From: Arthrobacter sp. PAMC 25486
GTDB taxonomy: Bacteria; Actinomycetota; Actinomycetes; Actinomycetales; Micrococcaceae
Direction: 5' to 3'
Assembly (NCBI RefSeq): GCF_000785535.1
Contig: NZ_CP007595.1
Span: 3,866,439 to 3,930,438, forward strand
Length of the DNA: 64,000 bases
A program made the position numbers and the translations under genes. Under the pieces are notes generated by a model. It did no database searches and had not been told where the DNA came from. It saw only the letters and a list, made by a program, of their open reading frames with translations. Positions 56,020-63,986 of this stretch are shown here, piece by piece. Position 1 is the stretch's first letter. Every line of letters begins with the position of its first letter.

Positions 56020-56208
56020 GAACTAATCCAAGCACCGGGACGGCGGGTGAACAATGGTTTGCGGGGTATTTGTTCAACGGAAAGTGCGACGGTGCCCGGG
56101 CGGTGTCGAATCTTGGGAATTCCTCCACAGCTGGCTGCACCGTCCGAGTTATCCACAATCCCGGGTTAGGGGCTGGTACGTGTTGCAGGGCGGGTCCACG
56201 ATCGATGC

Positions 56209-57141
56209 ATGGACATTTTCGGAGACAGCATATGGGGTGCTCCCTCTTGGGGAACCCCAGGCAATGCGGAGACAGTTGACATCGCCATCAGGGCCAAGCG
56301 GCCCGGCGAGTTCCCAGCGGACGGTGAAACTAACGTTGGTGGGGTAGAACTGCCTGCCGGCCTTGCCCTCAGGCCGGAACGGTACACGATCTGGGAAAGG
56401 GAGGGCATTACAACGTTGAGTGACGAGTTGCCACACATTGGCTGGTACGCGCCCACGGATTGGGGAACTACCCCTGACGCCTGGTTAGGTCTGGCGACAG
56501 CATTCAAACGCACAGGACTGTGGCCGGTCGTGGGTGGCCCAGGAAACCGCTGTAGTGATCCGGAACGCGAATATTCCGTGGAGCGGCCGAGCCGGGACCA
56601 TGGTAACGAAGCTGCCAATGTGCTGCAAGGCTGCTGGGATGGCATGAGGCTGGTGAACCGTGAAACGGGTGAACCTGTGCCGGAGACAAGACCACTATTT
56701 CCAGGAGTACCTCAGGGCACGGCACCTGTGGTCTTCGTTGAAAAGGTGCCGCTTGCCAAGTCGACGCATTGGGGCGCAGGATATGCCGGAGCCGAGGCAG
56801 GCCTGTTGCTGGTCCCGGCGACTCGGCCGGCAGATGTGCCACGGCTCGTAGGGTGGAGCGGAGCAGGTAACTACGATCTCGACGGGCACGAGATTTCTGC
56901 CGTTCTCAGATCTTGGGAGGAGAGATTTGGTGCCGTGCTGTACCAACTCGGTGGCACCACAATCACGTTGCGGGTTGCCCGTCCGCCAACCACCCTGTCC
57001 GCAGCCCAAGTGATCATGGAGGAACACTACCTGCTGTACCAGGACAATTTCTGTCCCCAGGACGACCGGCCGGCCGTCAGTCACGAAGACTATGCGAAGC
57101 GTCTCGTCAATGCCCCAGTTTGGGACTTCTGGTGGGATTGA
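56209..57141 (+). CDS. DUF4253 domain protein
   Basis: A 310-residue protein. The C-terminal third (about 205-310) fits DUF4253: SAVLRSWEERFGAVLYQLG, RPPTTLSAAQVIMEEHYLL and the ending VWDFWWD. Function unknown; relatives occur near polymorphic-toxin immunity genes and in many actinobacteria. The N-terminal 200 residues are not recognised. The start lacks a ribosome site. No partner gene is visible. Confidence 0.75.
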   Translation: MDIFGDSIWGAPSWGTPGNAETVDIAIRAKRPGEFPADGETNVGGVELPAGLALRPERYTIWEREGITTLSDELPHIGWYAPTDWGTTPDAWLGLATAFKRTGLWPVVGGPGNRCSDPEREYSVERPSRDHGNEAANVLQGCWDGMRLVNRETGEPVPETRPLFPGVPQGTAPVVFVEKVPLAKSTHWGAGYAGAEAGLLLVPATRPADVPRLVGWSGAGNYDLDGHEISAVLRSWEERFGAVLYQLGGTTITLRVARPPTTLSAAQVIMEEHYLLYQDNFCPQDDRPAVSHEDYAKRLVNAPVWDFWWD

Positions 57142-57162
57142 GCCGCATGAAGCGGCCCAAAA

Positions 57163-57248
57163 ATGCCCGACTTGTGGAAAATGCCGCCACTTGACGTTGT
57201 TGTCCCTGTTTGAGCGGGGGAAATAACGTCAAACGGCGGCATTCTTGT
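57163..57248. repeat. Palindromic intergenic repeat (AATGCCGCCGTTTGACG family), copy 1
   Basis: AATGCCGCCACTTGACG (57180-57196) pairs with CGTCAAACGGCGGCATT (57227-57243), two mismatches, preceded by a further AATGCC half copy. The whole block aligns in the same orientation with 60012-60102. It fills the gap between convergent genes and probably also terminates both. Confidence 0.85.
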
Positions 57249-57249
57249 T

Positions 57250-57708
57250 TTAGCTGGCAGGAACCACGGCGTGGAGCTGGGGGAGCGCCTCGACCAGCGG
57301 CGCCAGCTCGGGCAGCAAAGCCGCCTCGTCAAGTGCGCACTCCAACGCTTCGTCGTGGACTGGGCGGGCGCTGTCCAGCAGTTCCGATCCTGCTGCCGTG
57401 AGCTCGGTGTAGATGCCGCGGCGGTCGTCGGCGCACAGGATCCGCGTCAGCAGCCCGCGGTCCTCCAGCCGGTTGACCAGGCGCGTGGTGGCGCTGGGGC
57501 TCAGGGCTGTGGCGCGGCCCAGCTGCTGCATGCGCATGTGCCAGCCATCCTGCCTGGCCAACGCGTCAATGACCGTGAACTCAACGACTGACAGCTGGGC
57601 GGCGCTTTGCAGTGCCTTCTCCATGCTCGTTTCAATCAGGCCGTGAAGAGCGGCCAGTGTCCGCCACCCCTGGGCGCGAATTTCAACGGCGTCGTCCCTG
57701 ATGCCCAT
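57250..57708 (-). CDS. MarR family transcriptional regulator
   Basis: A 152-residue winged-helix regulator. SVVEFTVIDALARQDG, MQQLGRATALSPSATTRLVNRLEDRGLLTR and DDRRGIYTELTAAG are the classic MarR recognition helix and wing. GGAAGG precedes the ATG at 57708. It is divergent from an MFS exporter and an aldo/keto reductase and is their likely repressor. Confidence 0.92.
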   Translation of the reverse strand: MGIRDDAVEIRAQGWRTLAALHGLIETSMEKALQSAAQLSVVEFTVIDALARQDGWHMRMQQLGRATALSPSATTRLVNRLEDRGLLTRILCADDRRGIYTELTAAGSELLDSARPVHDEALECALDEAALLPELAPLVEALPQLHAVVPAS

Positions 57709-57772
57709 GGTAAATCCTTCCCGGAAAGATGTGCGGTGCAGCACAAATGCATTTAGTTGCTTGCGCGGCATA

Positions 57773-57786
57773 GTTGCGTGTGCAAC
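57773..57786. promoter_or_regulatory. Probable MarR operator
   Basis: GTTGC-N4-GCAAC, perfect arms. Extra half sites TTAGTTGC (57753) and GCAACTA (57803) flank it in the divergent gap. Confidence 0.5.
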
Positions 57787-57858
57787 AATTTATGAAGCGC
57801 CTGCAACTACTACCTTACGCTTCTTATTTCCCGGTCCCAAGTCTTTAGAAGGAGAGTC

Positions 57859-59088
57859 ATGCCCCTCGGCCTGATAGCCCTCGCCATCGGAGGGTTCGGC
57901 ATCGGACTCACCGAGTTCATCATCATGGGGCTGCTCCCCGAGGTTGCCACGGATTTCAATGTCAGCGAAGCCACCGCAGCCTGGTTCATCACAGGCTACG
58001 CACTCAGCGTGGTCGTCGGTGCGCTGCTTCTGACAGCGGCTGTTACCCGGCTGCCCCGCAAGCCCGTCCTTGCCAGCCTGATGATCCTGTTCATTGTGGG
58101 CAACTTGCTCTGCGCAGTCTCACCCGACTACCTCACCATGATGATCGGGCGCGTAATCGCGGCACTTTGTCACGGCGCGTTCTTTGGCATTGGCGCCGTT
58201 GTGGCCGCCGACATGGTGGCCCCCAGCAAGAAGGCCGGAGCCATCGCCATCATGTTCACCGGCCTGACGGCTGCAAACGTGTTGGGTGTCCCGTTCGGCA
58301 CCTTCCTGGGACAGCAGGCCGGATGGCGTGCAACGTTCTGGGCCATCACCGTCATCGGCGTGATCGCGCTGATCGGCATTCTGGCTTTGGTGCCCAACTT
58401 GGCCAATGAACAAAGGGCCGCCGGGCTGCGCGGAGAGCTGCGGGCGTTCAAATCCCGTCAGGTCTGGCTGTCAATCACCGTCACGGTGCTCGGCTATGGC
58501 GGCATGTTTGGTGCTTTCACCTACATTGCGTACACGTTGACGGACGTCTCGGGCTTCGCGAGCTCCACCGTGCCGTGGCTGCTCGTCCTGTTTGGCGGGG
58601 GCCTGTTTGTTGGCAACACGCTCGGTGGCAAGGCTGCTGACAAAAACGTCGACAAGACGCTGCTCGTGGTTTTGTCGATGCTGATGCTGATCCTGGTTCT
58701 GTTCGCACTGACGGCCACCAACCAAATCACGACCATCGCCTCCCTGTTCCTGATGGGCGGGTTTGGTTTCGCCACTGTCCCCGGACTGCAAATGCGGGTC
58801 ATGAAATATGCGACGGCGGCCCCCACCCTCGCATCCGGCGCCAACATTGGTGCGTTCAACATAGGCAACGCGTTGGGAGCCTGGCTCGGCGGCGTGACCA
58901 TCACGGCCGGGCTTGGCTATACGTCACCGATTTGGGCAGGTGCCGGGCTGACAGTGCTTGCCATCATCGTCATGGCCTTCGCGGCCGCCAATGGCAGGAA
59001 GCTTGCCGCGTCAGAACCCCGGCCGGCAGGTGCCGTCGAACCCGAGCCGGCCCACGCCGTCGTCCCTTCAAAAGTTCCAGCACTCTAG
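57859..59088 (+). CDS. DHA1-family MFS exporter (AraJ-like)
   Basis: A 409-residue, 12-helix transporter. GLTEFIIMGLLPEVATDFNVS in helix 1 and GRVIAALCHGAFFGIGAVVAADMV in helix 4 are typical of the AraJ/sugar efflux/chloramphenicol-type DHA1 family. AGAAGGAG is upstream. The AKR gene follows after 25 bp, so they are co-transcribed. Confidence 0.9.
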   Translation: MPLGLIALAIGGFGIGLTEFIIMGLLPEVATDFNVSEATAAWFITGYALSVVVGALLLTAAVTRLPRKPVLASLMILFIVGNLLCAVSPDYLTMMIGRVIAALCHGAFFGIGAVVAADMVAPSKKAGAIAIMFTGLTAANVLGVPFGTFLGQQAGWRATFWAITVIGVIALIGILALVPNLANEQRAAGLRGELRAFKSRQVWLSITVTVLGYGGMFGAFTYIAYTLTDVSGFASSTVPWLLVLFGGGLFVGNTLGGKAADKNVDKTLLVVLSMLMLILVLFALTATNQITTIASLFLMGGFGFATVPGLQMRVMKYATAAPTLASGANIGAFNIGNALGAWLGGVTITAGLGYTSPIWAGAGLTVLAIIVMAFAAANGRKLAASEPRPAGAVEPEPAHAVVPSKVPAL

Positions 59089-59113
59089 CTTTTCGACCAA
59101 TTAGGAGAACAAC

Positions 59114-59941
59114 ATGACAGTCATTCCCACCATCACGCTGAACAACGGCGTGGCCATGCCGCAGATCGGCTTTGGCGTCTTCCAGGTGCCCAACGACGAA
59201 ACCGAGCAAGCTGTTGTGGCGGCGCTGGCTGCCGGGTACCGCAGCATCGACACGGCCGCGATCTACGGGAACGAGGAGGGCGTTGGCCGGGCGATCGCAG
59301 CGTCCGGACTGGCGCGCGAGGAACTGTTCATCACCTCCAAGGTGTGGATCTCCGATCTTGGCCGTGAGGAAACCCTGGCCGCGTATGATGCGAGCCTGGC
59401 CAAGCTGGGCCTCGACTACCTTGATCTGTACCTGATCCATTGGCCCGCACCGGCAACGGACGCGTTCCTGGCATCGTGGCAGGCGCTGGAGGAACTGCTG
59501 GCGGCGGGCCGCCTGCGGGCGATCGGCGTCTCCAACTTCCTGCCGGAACACCTTGAAAAGCTCATCGCCGTGGGCGGAACCGTCCCGGCCGTGAACCAGG
59601 TAGAGGTCCACCCCGCCCTGCAGCAGCGCGACATCCAGGCCGCCGATGCCGCACATGGCATCGCCACCGAGGCGTGGAGCCCGCTTGCCCAGGGCACCGT
59701 CCTAGGAGATTCGGCTGTCCTTGACGCTGCCGCAGCGCACGGGCGCACACCCGCACAAGTTGTTCTGCGCTGGCACCTACAGCAGGGGCGCATCATCATT
59801 CCGAAGTCGGTCACCCCGGCACGCATGGGCGAAAACCTGGACATCCTGGACTTTGAACTCAGTGATTCGGAAATGGCATCCATCGACGCCCTGGAGCGCG
59901 ACGGCCGCACCGGCCCCAACCCTGCCACCTTCAACGGATGA
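59114..59941 (+). CDS. Aldo/keto reductase
   Basis: A 275-residue NADPH-dependent reductase. The catalytic tetrad is visible: Asp in SIDTAAIYGNE with Tyr, Lys in ITSKVW and His in LIHWP; IPKSVTPARM binds NADP. The AKR5-type 2,5-diketogluconate reductase-like group is the best fit. AGGAG is upstream. With MarR and the MFS exporter it probably deals with reactive carbonyls. Confidence 0.93.
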   Translation: MTVIPTITLNNGVAMPQIGFGVFQVPNDETEQAVVAALAAGYRSIDTAAIYGNEEGVGRAIAASGLAREELFITSKVWISDLGREETLAAYDASLAKLGLDYLDLYLIHWPAPATDAFLASWQALEELLAAGRLRAIGVSNFLPEHLEKLIAVGGTVPAVNQVEVHPALQQRDIQAADAAHGIATEAWSPLAQGTVLGDSAVLDAAAAHGRTPAQVVLRWHLQQGRIIIPKSVTPARMGENLDILDFELSDSEMASIDALERDGRTGPNPATFNG

Positions 59942-60011
59942 ACCGGCTGAGCTGGTGCAAGCCTGTCGGCTGGGCTGAATGGTGCAGCCGGGCGATGTGA
60001 AGGTCGCGTCG

Positions 60012-60102
60012 CAAGAATGCCGCCGTTTGTGAGAAATGCCGCCGTTTGACGCAATTGCCATGGTTTGAACTAGGGCAATAACGTCAAACGGCGGCATTTT
60101 TC
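60012..60102. repeat. Palindromic intergenic repeat (AATGCCGCCGTTTGACG family), copy 2
   Basis: Perfect 17-bp arms (60035-60051 and 60082-60098) plus an extra half copy AATGCCGCCGTTTG at 60016. It is direct-repeat related to 57163-57248 and also lies between convergent genes. Confidence 0.88.
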
Positions 60103-60145
60103 GTTCGGGCCGGTGGGACTCGCAGTGCGGTCACCGGAACCGGGG

Positions 60146-60454
60146 CTACGCCTCCGGAGACACCATGGGCAGCTCTTCGGCCTCCCAGCCGCTCATGCCA
60201 CCAATCAAGGTGTCGGCGGTGTAGCCAAGTTCGGTCAGCGCCTCGGCAACCCGGCCACTTCGACCGCCGCCGTGGCACACGGCAATGATGCGCCGTGACT
60301 TGTCCAGCTCGGCCACGCGGGCCAGGATTTCGCCGGAGGGAATGTGGACGGCATCCTCGATCATGCCTGTGGCCAGTTCGGCGGCTTCGCGGACGTCGAT
60401 AATCTGGACGTCGGGGTCTGCTGCCAAAATGTCAGCGGTCGTGACTTCCTGCAT
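60146..60454 (-). CDS. Single-domain rhodanese
   Basis: A 102-residue rhodanese. QIIDVREAAELATGMIEDAVHIPSG in pieces and the active-site loop VCHGGGRS with its Cys are clear. It transfers or senses sulfane sulfur. AGGAG precedes the ATG at 60454. It is a stand-alone gene; the partner is unknown. Confidence 0.92.
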   Translation of the reverse strand: MQEVTTADILAADPDVQIIDVREAAELATGMIEDAVHIPSGEILARVAELDKSRRIIAVCHGGGRSGRVAEALTELGYTADTLIGGMSGWEAEELPMVSPEA

Positions 60455-60645
60455 GTGTGCTCCTAAAGGTGGGGTGGGTGCGGTGCCAAGGTCCGGCGTC
60501 GTGCATCCATGAAGTCCCTCCAGCCTATGCCGGATTGGACGGGCCCTGGTGCCCGCAAACTGCCCGTCCCTCGGCCGCTGGCGCCCACCGTCCTCCCCGC
60601 TGCTCGCACGCTCGCCCGGAGCCCCACGGCCGCTAGGCTGTACAC

Positions 60646-61761
60646 GTGAACGCACCTCTCGCCCCACAGGCCCGCACGATTGAAATCGAAGCGCTCGACC
60701 GTTTTGACGCACTGGTTTCAGGCGGCGCCAAGTCCATGGCCGGCTGGCACTTCCAATCGGTGGACCTGCGCCTGCGCTCCAGCGCACTCGTGGAATTGCA
60801 CGCCTCGGGCGCCATTTTCATGGGCTGCACCTTCGATGGCGGTGTGGAGGAGCTACTGCGGGGCCGCGGTGCGCTGGTCTTCCCCGCCCTGCCGCACATT
60901 CCTTTCAACGCCTACAGAGGCCACTTGTACACGGGCGCCGAGCTTTTTGACGGTATTTTCACCGGTGAATACGAAGCCGTGCCGGACGCTAAAATCTACC
61001 AGTGGAGCCTGCAAACCGGCCCTGCCCTGCACTCCACACTCGCCACCGCGATGCACGACCACGCCATCTCCGACGCGCTTGACGACTTTCTGGCGCTGCA
61101 GTCGGCGCCGGTAGTTGGCGTGATGGGCGGGCATGCGGCGGCGCGCGGCAGCGAACAGTACGCGCAGGCGGCCCAGTTGGGACGGGCCCTGAGTCGGGCC
61201 GGGTTCCTGGTCGCAACGGGCGGCGGTCCCGGTGCCATGGAGGCCGCAAACTTGGGTGCCTACCTTTCAATGTACGACGCCGGGACCTTGGACTGCGCAC
61301 TGCTGACCCTGGCTGCCGTCCCCGGCTTCCGCCCCTCGGTCACCGAGTGGGCCAGGGCGGCATTTGGGGTGACTGCCGCCTATCCGGAGGGTGCGCCAAG
61401 TCTGGGCATTCCCACCTGGTTTTACGGGCATGAGCCGCCGAATGTCTTTGCCAGTTCCATCGCGAAGTACTTCACCAATGCCCTGCGTGAGGCGATTCTG
61501 CTGGAGCGCTCACGCGGCGGAATCGTGTTCCTGCCGGGGGCTGCCGGCACCGTGCAGGAAGTTTTCCAAGACGCCTGCGAGAACTATTACGCTGCCGAGG
61601 GAGCCGTTGCGCCCATGGTGTTGGTGGGCCGGAAGTACTGGGAAGTCGAGGTCCCTGTGATGCCGTTGTTGAAGACGCTGGCACAGGCGCGGATCATGGA
61701 GGACTTTGTTTTCGTGGTGGACACCGTGGAAGAGGCCTGCGACGTGCTCGCCCGAAAATGA
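60646..61761 (+). CDS. LOG/TIGR00725-like Rossmann-fold nucleotide-binding protein
   Basis: A 371-residue protein. The C-terminal 240 residues carry GGGPGAMEAANLG and PGAAGTVQE, variants of the LOG-family GGGxxGxMGA and PGGxGTxxE motifs, linked to nucleoside-5'-monophosphate phosphoribohydrolase activity. The N-terminal 130 residues are an additional domain as in longer bacterial LOG homologues. The GTG start lacks a strong ribosome site. The stop overlaps the next palindromic repeat. Confidence 0.8.
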   Translation: MNAPLAPQARTIEIEALDRFDALVSGGAKSMAGWHFQSVDLRLRSSALVELHASGAIFMGCTFDGGVEELLRGRGALVFPALPHIPFNAYRGHLYTGAELFDGIFTGEYEAVPDAKIYQWSLQTGPALHSTLATAMHDHAISDALDDFLALQSAPVVGVMGGHAAARGSEQYAQAAQLGRALSRAGFLVATGGGPGAMEAANLGAYLSMYDAGTLDCALLTLAAVPGFRPSVTEWARAAFGVTAAYPEGAPSLGIPTWFYGHEPPNVFASSIAKYFTNALREAILLERSRGGIVFLPGAAGTVQEVFQDACENYYAAEGAVAPMVLVGRKYWEVEVPVMPLLKTLAQARIMEDFVFVVDTVEEACDVLARK

Positions 61762-61818
61762 TGCCGACCCCGCTTTCTGAGCCCGGAATGGGCGAGTTCA
61801 GAAAGCGGGATCGGCATC
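61760..61818. repeat. Palindromic intergenic repeat, family 'GATCCCGCTTTCTGA' (copy 2)
   Basis: 21-nt arms (61760-61780 and 61798-61818) with one mismatch around an inner GCCC/GGGC stem. Related to 15210-15278. It begins inside the stop codon of the LOG-type gene and lies between convergent genes, so it probably acts as a bidirectional terminator too. Confidence 0.8.
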
Positions 61819-61853
61819 GAAAATGCGGCAAGGCTGACTGTCGGTCCGGGGTG

Positions 61854-62945
61854 CTAGCCGACCAAGCCGCCAAAGAGCAGGCCCAGCAGGTACGTGGCGG
61901 CGGCTGCACCCATGCCGATGGCCAGCTGGCGCAGGCCGCGCCACAGCGGGGACGCGCCGGAGAGCAGCCCCACCACGGCGCCGGTTCCCATGAGTGTGAT
62001 GCCCACCAGAACGCAGGAAAGTAGCAGCGCGCCGATGCCTGTCATCCCGAAGAGGAACGGAATGATGGGGATGATGGCGCCGGATGCGAAGAAACAAAAA
62101 CTGGAACTTGCCGCTCCCCAGGCCGTGCCGAGGGTTTCGTGCTCGCTGGCTTCCTCAAACTTCTCCGGCGTCAGCGAGAGGCTGGGGTCGCAGTCGCAGG
62201 TGAACTGGCCCATCCGTTCTGCTGCCCGGTGTTCCGCGGCTTCCCGGGACATGCCCCGGGCGAGGTAGACCAACACCAGCTCATTATTTTCAAGGTCCAG
62301 CGAGGGGGCTGCCGACAGGGTGACCTGAGTGGGCTGGGAGGCGTCGAGGAGTTCGCGTTGTGAGCGGACGGAGACGAATTCGCCGGCGCCCATGGACAAC
62401 GCGCCAGCGAGAAGACCTGCAATGCCGCTAAACAGCACCACCGAGCTGCCCACGCCGGTGGCGGCCATCCCCACCACAAGGGACAGGTTGCTGACCAGCC
62501 CGTCATTCGCACCGAATACGGCCGCACGGAAGGAGCCGGAGAGTCGGATTCGTCCCCGGGTTGCCAAGCCCCTGACAACCTCCTCATGGATGGCTTCGTC
62601 GGCCGCCATTGCATCGGTTGCATCGGCATCGGTGGCGTAGGGCGACCGGGATTCCGAACGCTGGGCCAGGGCCAGGACAAACACGGAACCAAAGCGGCGA
62701 GCAAGCATGCCCAGGAACTGGTTGTGCAAGGACGCACGGACGGGCTGAGCGGCGTGCTCGCCCAACAAGTCCAACCAGTGTTGTTCGTGCCGCCCCTCGG
62801 CTGCTGCCAGCGCCATGAGGATGGTGTGCTCTTCCCCTTCGCGGCGCTTGGCAAGGTCGCGATACACAGCTGCCTCGGCGCGCTCATCGGCCAAATACTG
62901 GCGCCAGCGCTTAATTTCAGCGGTGGTAAGAATTCGTTCAGGCAT
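61854..62945 (-). CDS. Ferritin-like/VIT1 fusion iron (manganese) transporter
   Basis: A 363-residue fusion. The N-terminal ferritin-like domain (about 1-140) has ADERAEAAVYRDLA and EGRHEQHW with predicted metal ligands Glu21/24, Glu50 and His53. The C-terminal VIT1/CCC1 part (about 145-363) has FGANDGLVSNLSLVVGMA, SMGAGEFVSVRSQ and three to four more helices. This resembles MbfA/Er-VIT1 exporters that remove iron from the cytoplasm. GAGGAG precedes the ATG at 62945. Confidence 0.9.
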   Translation of the reverse strand: MPERILTTAEIKRWRQYLADERAEAAVYRDLAKRREGEEHTILMALAAAEGRHEQHWLDLLGEHAAQPVRASLHNQFLGMLARRFGSVFVLALAQRSESRSPYATDADATDAMAADEAIHEEVVRGLATRGRIRLSGSFRAAVFGANDGLVSNLSLVVGMAATGVGSSVVLFSGIAGLLAGALSMGAGEFVSVRSQRELLDASQPTQVTLSAAPSLDLENNELVLVYLARGMSREAAEHRAAERMGQFTCDCDPSLSLTPEKFEEASEHETLGTAWGAASSSFCFFASGAIIPIIPFLFGMTGIGALLLSCVLVGITLMGTGAVVGLLSGASPLWRGLRQLAIGMGAAAATYLLGLLFGGLVG

Positions 62946-63069
62946 GGTGAAGCTCCTCAAAGTCAGCCCTCACTGTAGCCCGGATTCTAGCGGTTTTTCG
63001 GCCGGGATACCTAGCGGGAAGGTTTCGGCGCACCGGAAAATCCTGCGTAAAGATGTATTCAGAAAGTAC

Positions 63070-63107
63070 TTGACACAATGGAAAGTACTTTCGTAGAGTT
63101 GTGTCAA
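63070..63107 (+). promoter_or_regulatory. Promoter with nested palindromes
   Basis: TTGACA (63070-63075), an 18-bp spacer and TAGAGT (63094-63099) form a good promoter. Perfect 9-bp arms TTGACACAA (63070-63078) and TTGTGTCAA (63099-63107) surround it, and a 10-bp palindrome AAAGTACTTT (63082-63091) fills the spacer. GAAAGTACTT is also repeated at 63062 and 63081. Confidence 0.7.
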
Positions 63108-63147
63108 CGCTTCAGTCCAACAAGATGTTTCAACCGAGGAGAATCTC

Positions 63148-63384
63148 ATGACCAGTACCCAGCAGACCAAGACCCACGACTACTACGCCACCCGCGTCAT
63201 GCGGATCGGGATGGCCATGGGCCTGGCCTGCATGGCGGCATTGTTCATCGCAGGTCTCGTCAAGGGAAACGCAGGGATGCTGGTCATGGCCGCCAGCTCC
63301 GCTGCGGTCCTTGGCGCCACGTGGGCTTCCATCAGTGCGGCAGCCGGGAACAAGGCAGCCAAGGCGCAGGCCGCCAACAGCTGA
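63148..63384 (+). CDS. Small two-helix membrane protein
   Basis: A 78-residue protein with helices at about 21-38 and 42-65 and a basic/Ala tail GNKAAKAQAANS. AGGAG is seven bases before the ATG. Its strong promoter with nested palindromes suggests tight regulation. No family recognised. Confidence 0.7.
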   Translation: MTSTQQTKTHDYYATRVMRIGMAMGLACMAALFIAGLVKGNAGMLVMAASSAAVLGATWASISAAAGNKAAKAQAANS

Positions 63385-63473
63385 GCCGACCATTCCCTGC
63401 ACCCCGGAACTGGAATATGCTGTGGGCCAACGGCCGTGTGCAAGGCGGCCGCGATCCGGACGGTGGCCACTAC

Positions 63474-63707
63474 ATGAGTGAAGTTCTGTTCCCCATAATG
63501 ACGGGAGACCCGTCCGAACCGGGAGTCCTGCTGCAATGGCGTGCCCCCAACGGCAGTGCAGTCGTCGCCTATCAAATCATCGCCGAGGTTACGATTGACA
63601 AGTTCGACGCCGAGGTCAACACCCCGGTCTCCGGCACCTTGAACTGGGCGGTACAAGAAGGCGACGAGGTGGCACAGGGTGCGGTGATTGCCGTCATCGA
63701 GCCCTAA
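63474..63707 (+). CDS. Stand-alone lipoyl/biotinyl-attachment domain protein
   Basis: A 77-residue single domain. MSEVLFPIMTGD, then VTIDKFDAEVNTPVSGTLNW with the attachment Lys in the DK turn, then VQEGDEVAQGAVIAVIEP, fit the lipoyl/biotinyl fold. No acyltransferase domain follows, so it is a free carrier domain or a remnant of an E2 gene. No strong ribosome site was seen. Confidence 0.7.
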   Translation: MSEVLFPIMTGDPSEPGVLLQWRAPNGSAVVAYQIIAEVTIDKFDAEVNTPVSGTLNWAVQEGDEVAQGAVIAVIEP

Positions 63708-63758
63708 CTTCTCCGTGAGCCGAGCCTCTGGTGAGTCTCGGTCCGGAGGCCCTCGGAG

Positions 63759-63986
63759 TTGTGCGCCTGGTCGGTCGACATTCAGATGCAGCACTACGCG
63801 TTGCGGGTGGACGACGGGCACTTCGACAGGGCACTCGTGCGCCCCATCGAAGCGCAGCTCGAGTACTGGACCAACCCGCAAATGACACGTTCGGGCGAGA
63901 CGACCACCGAGCACGGCGGACGCGGCGTCTACTTCAGGGACCCCGCAGGGCATGGCCTCGAACTCATTACCCAGCCATATTTCTAG
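63759..63986 (+). pseudogene. 5'-truncated VOC/glyoxalase-family gene
   Basis: Only the C-terminal half of a vicinal oxygen chelate protein is coded: QHYALRVDDGHFDRAL, HGGRGVYFRDPAGHGLELIT, ending QPYF. The usual first 50-60 residues, including the first metal ligand, are missing, an in-frame stop lies just upstream (near 63733) and there is no ribosome site. It is probably a degraded gene. Confidence 0.7.

Noticed and set aside
63078-63707. A single 209-residue protein ending in the lipoyl domain
   Set aside because: Its first two thirds are an out-of-frame reading of the 78-residue membrane protein gene; only the part from 63474 looks like a real protein.
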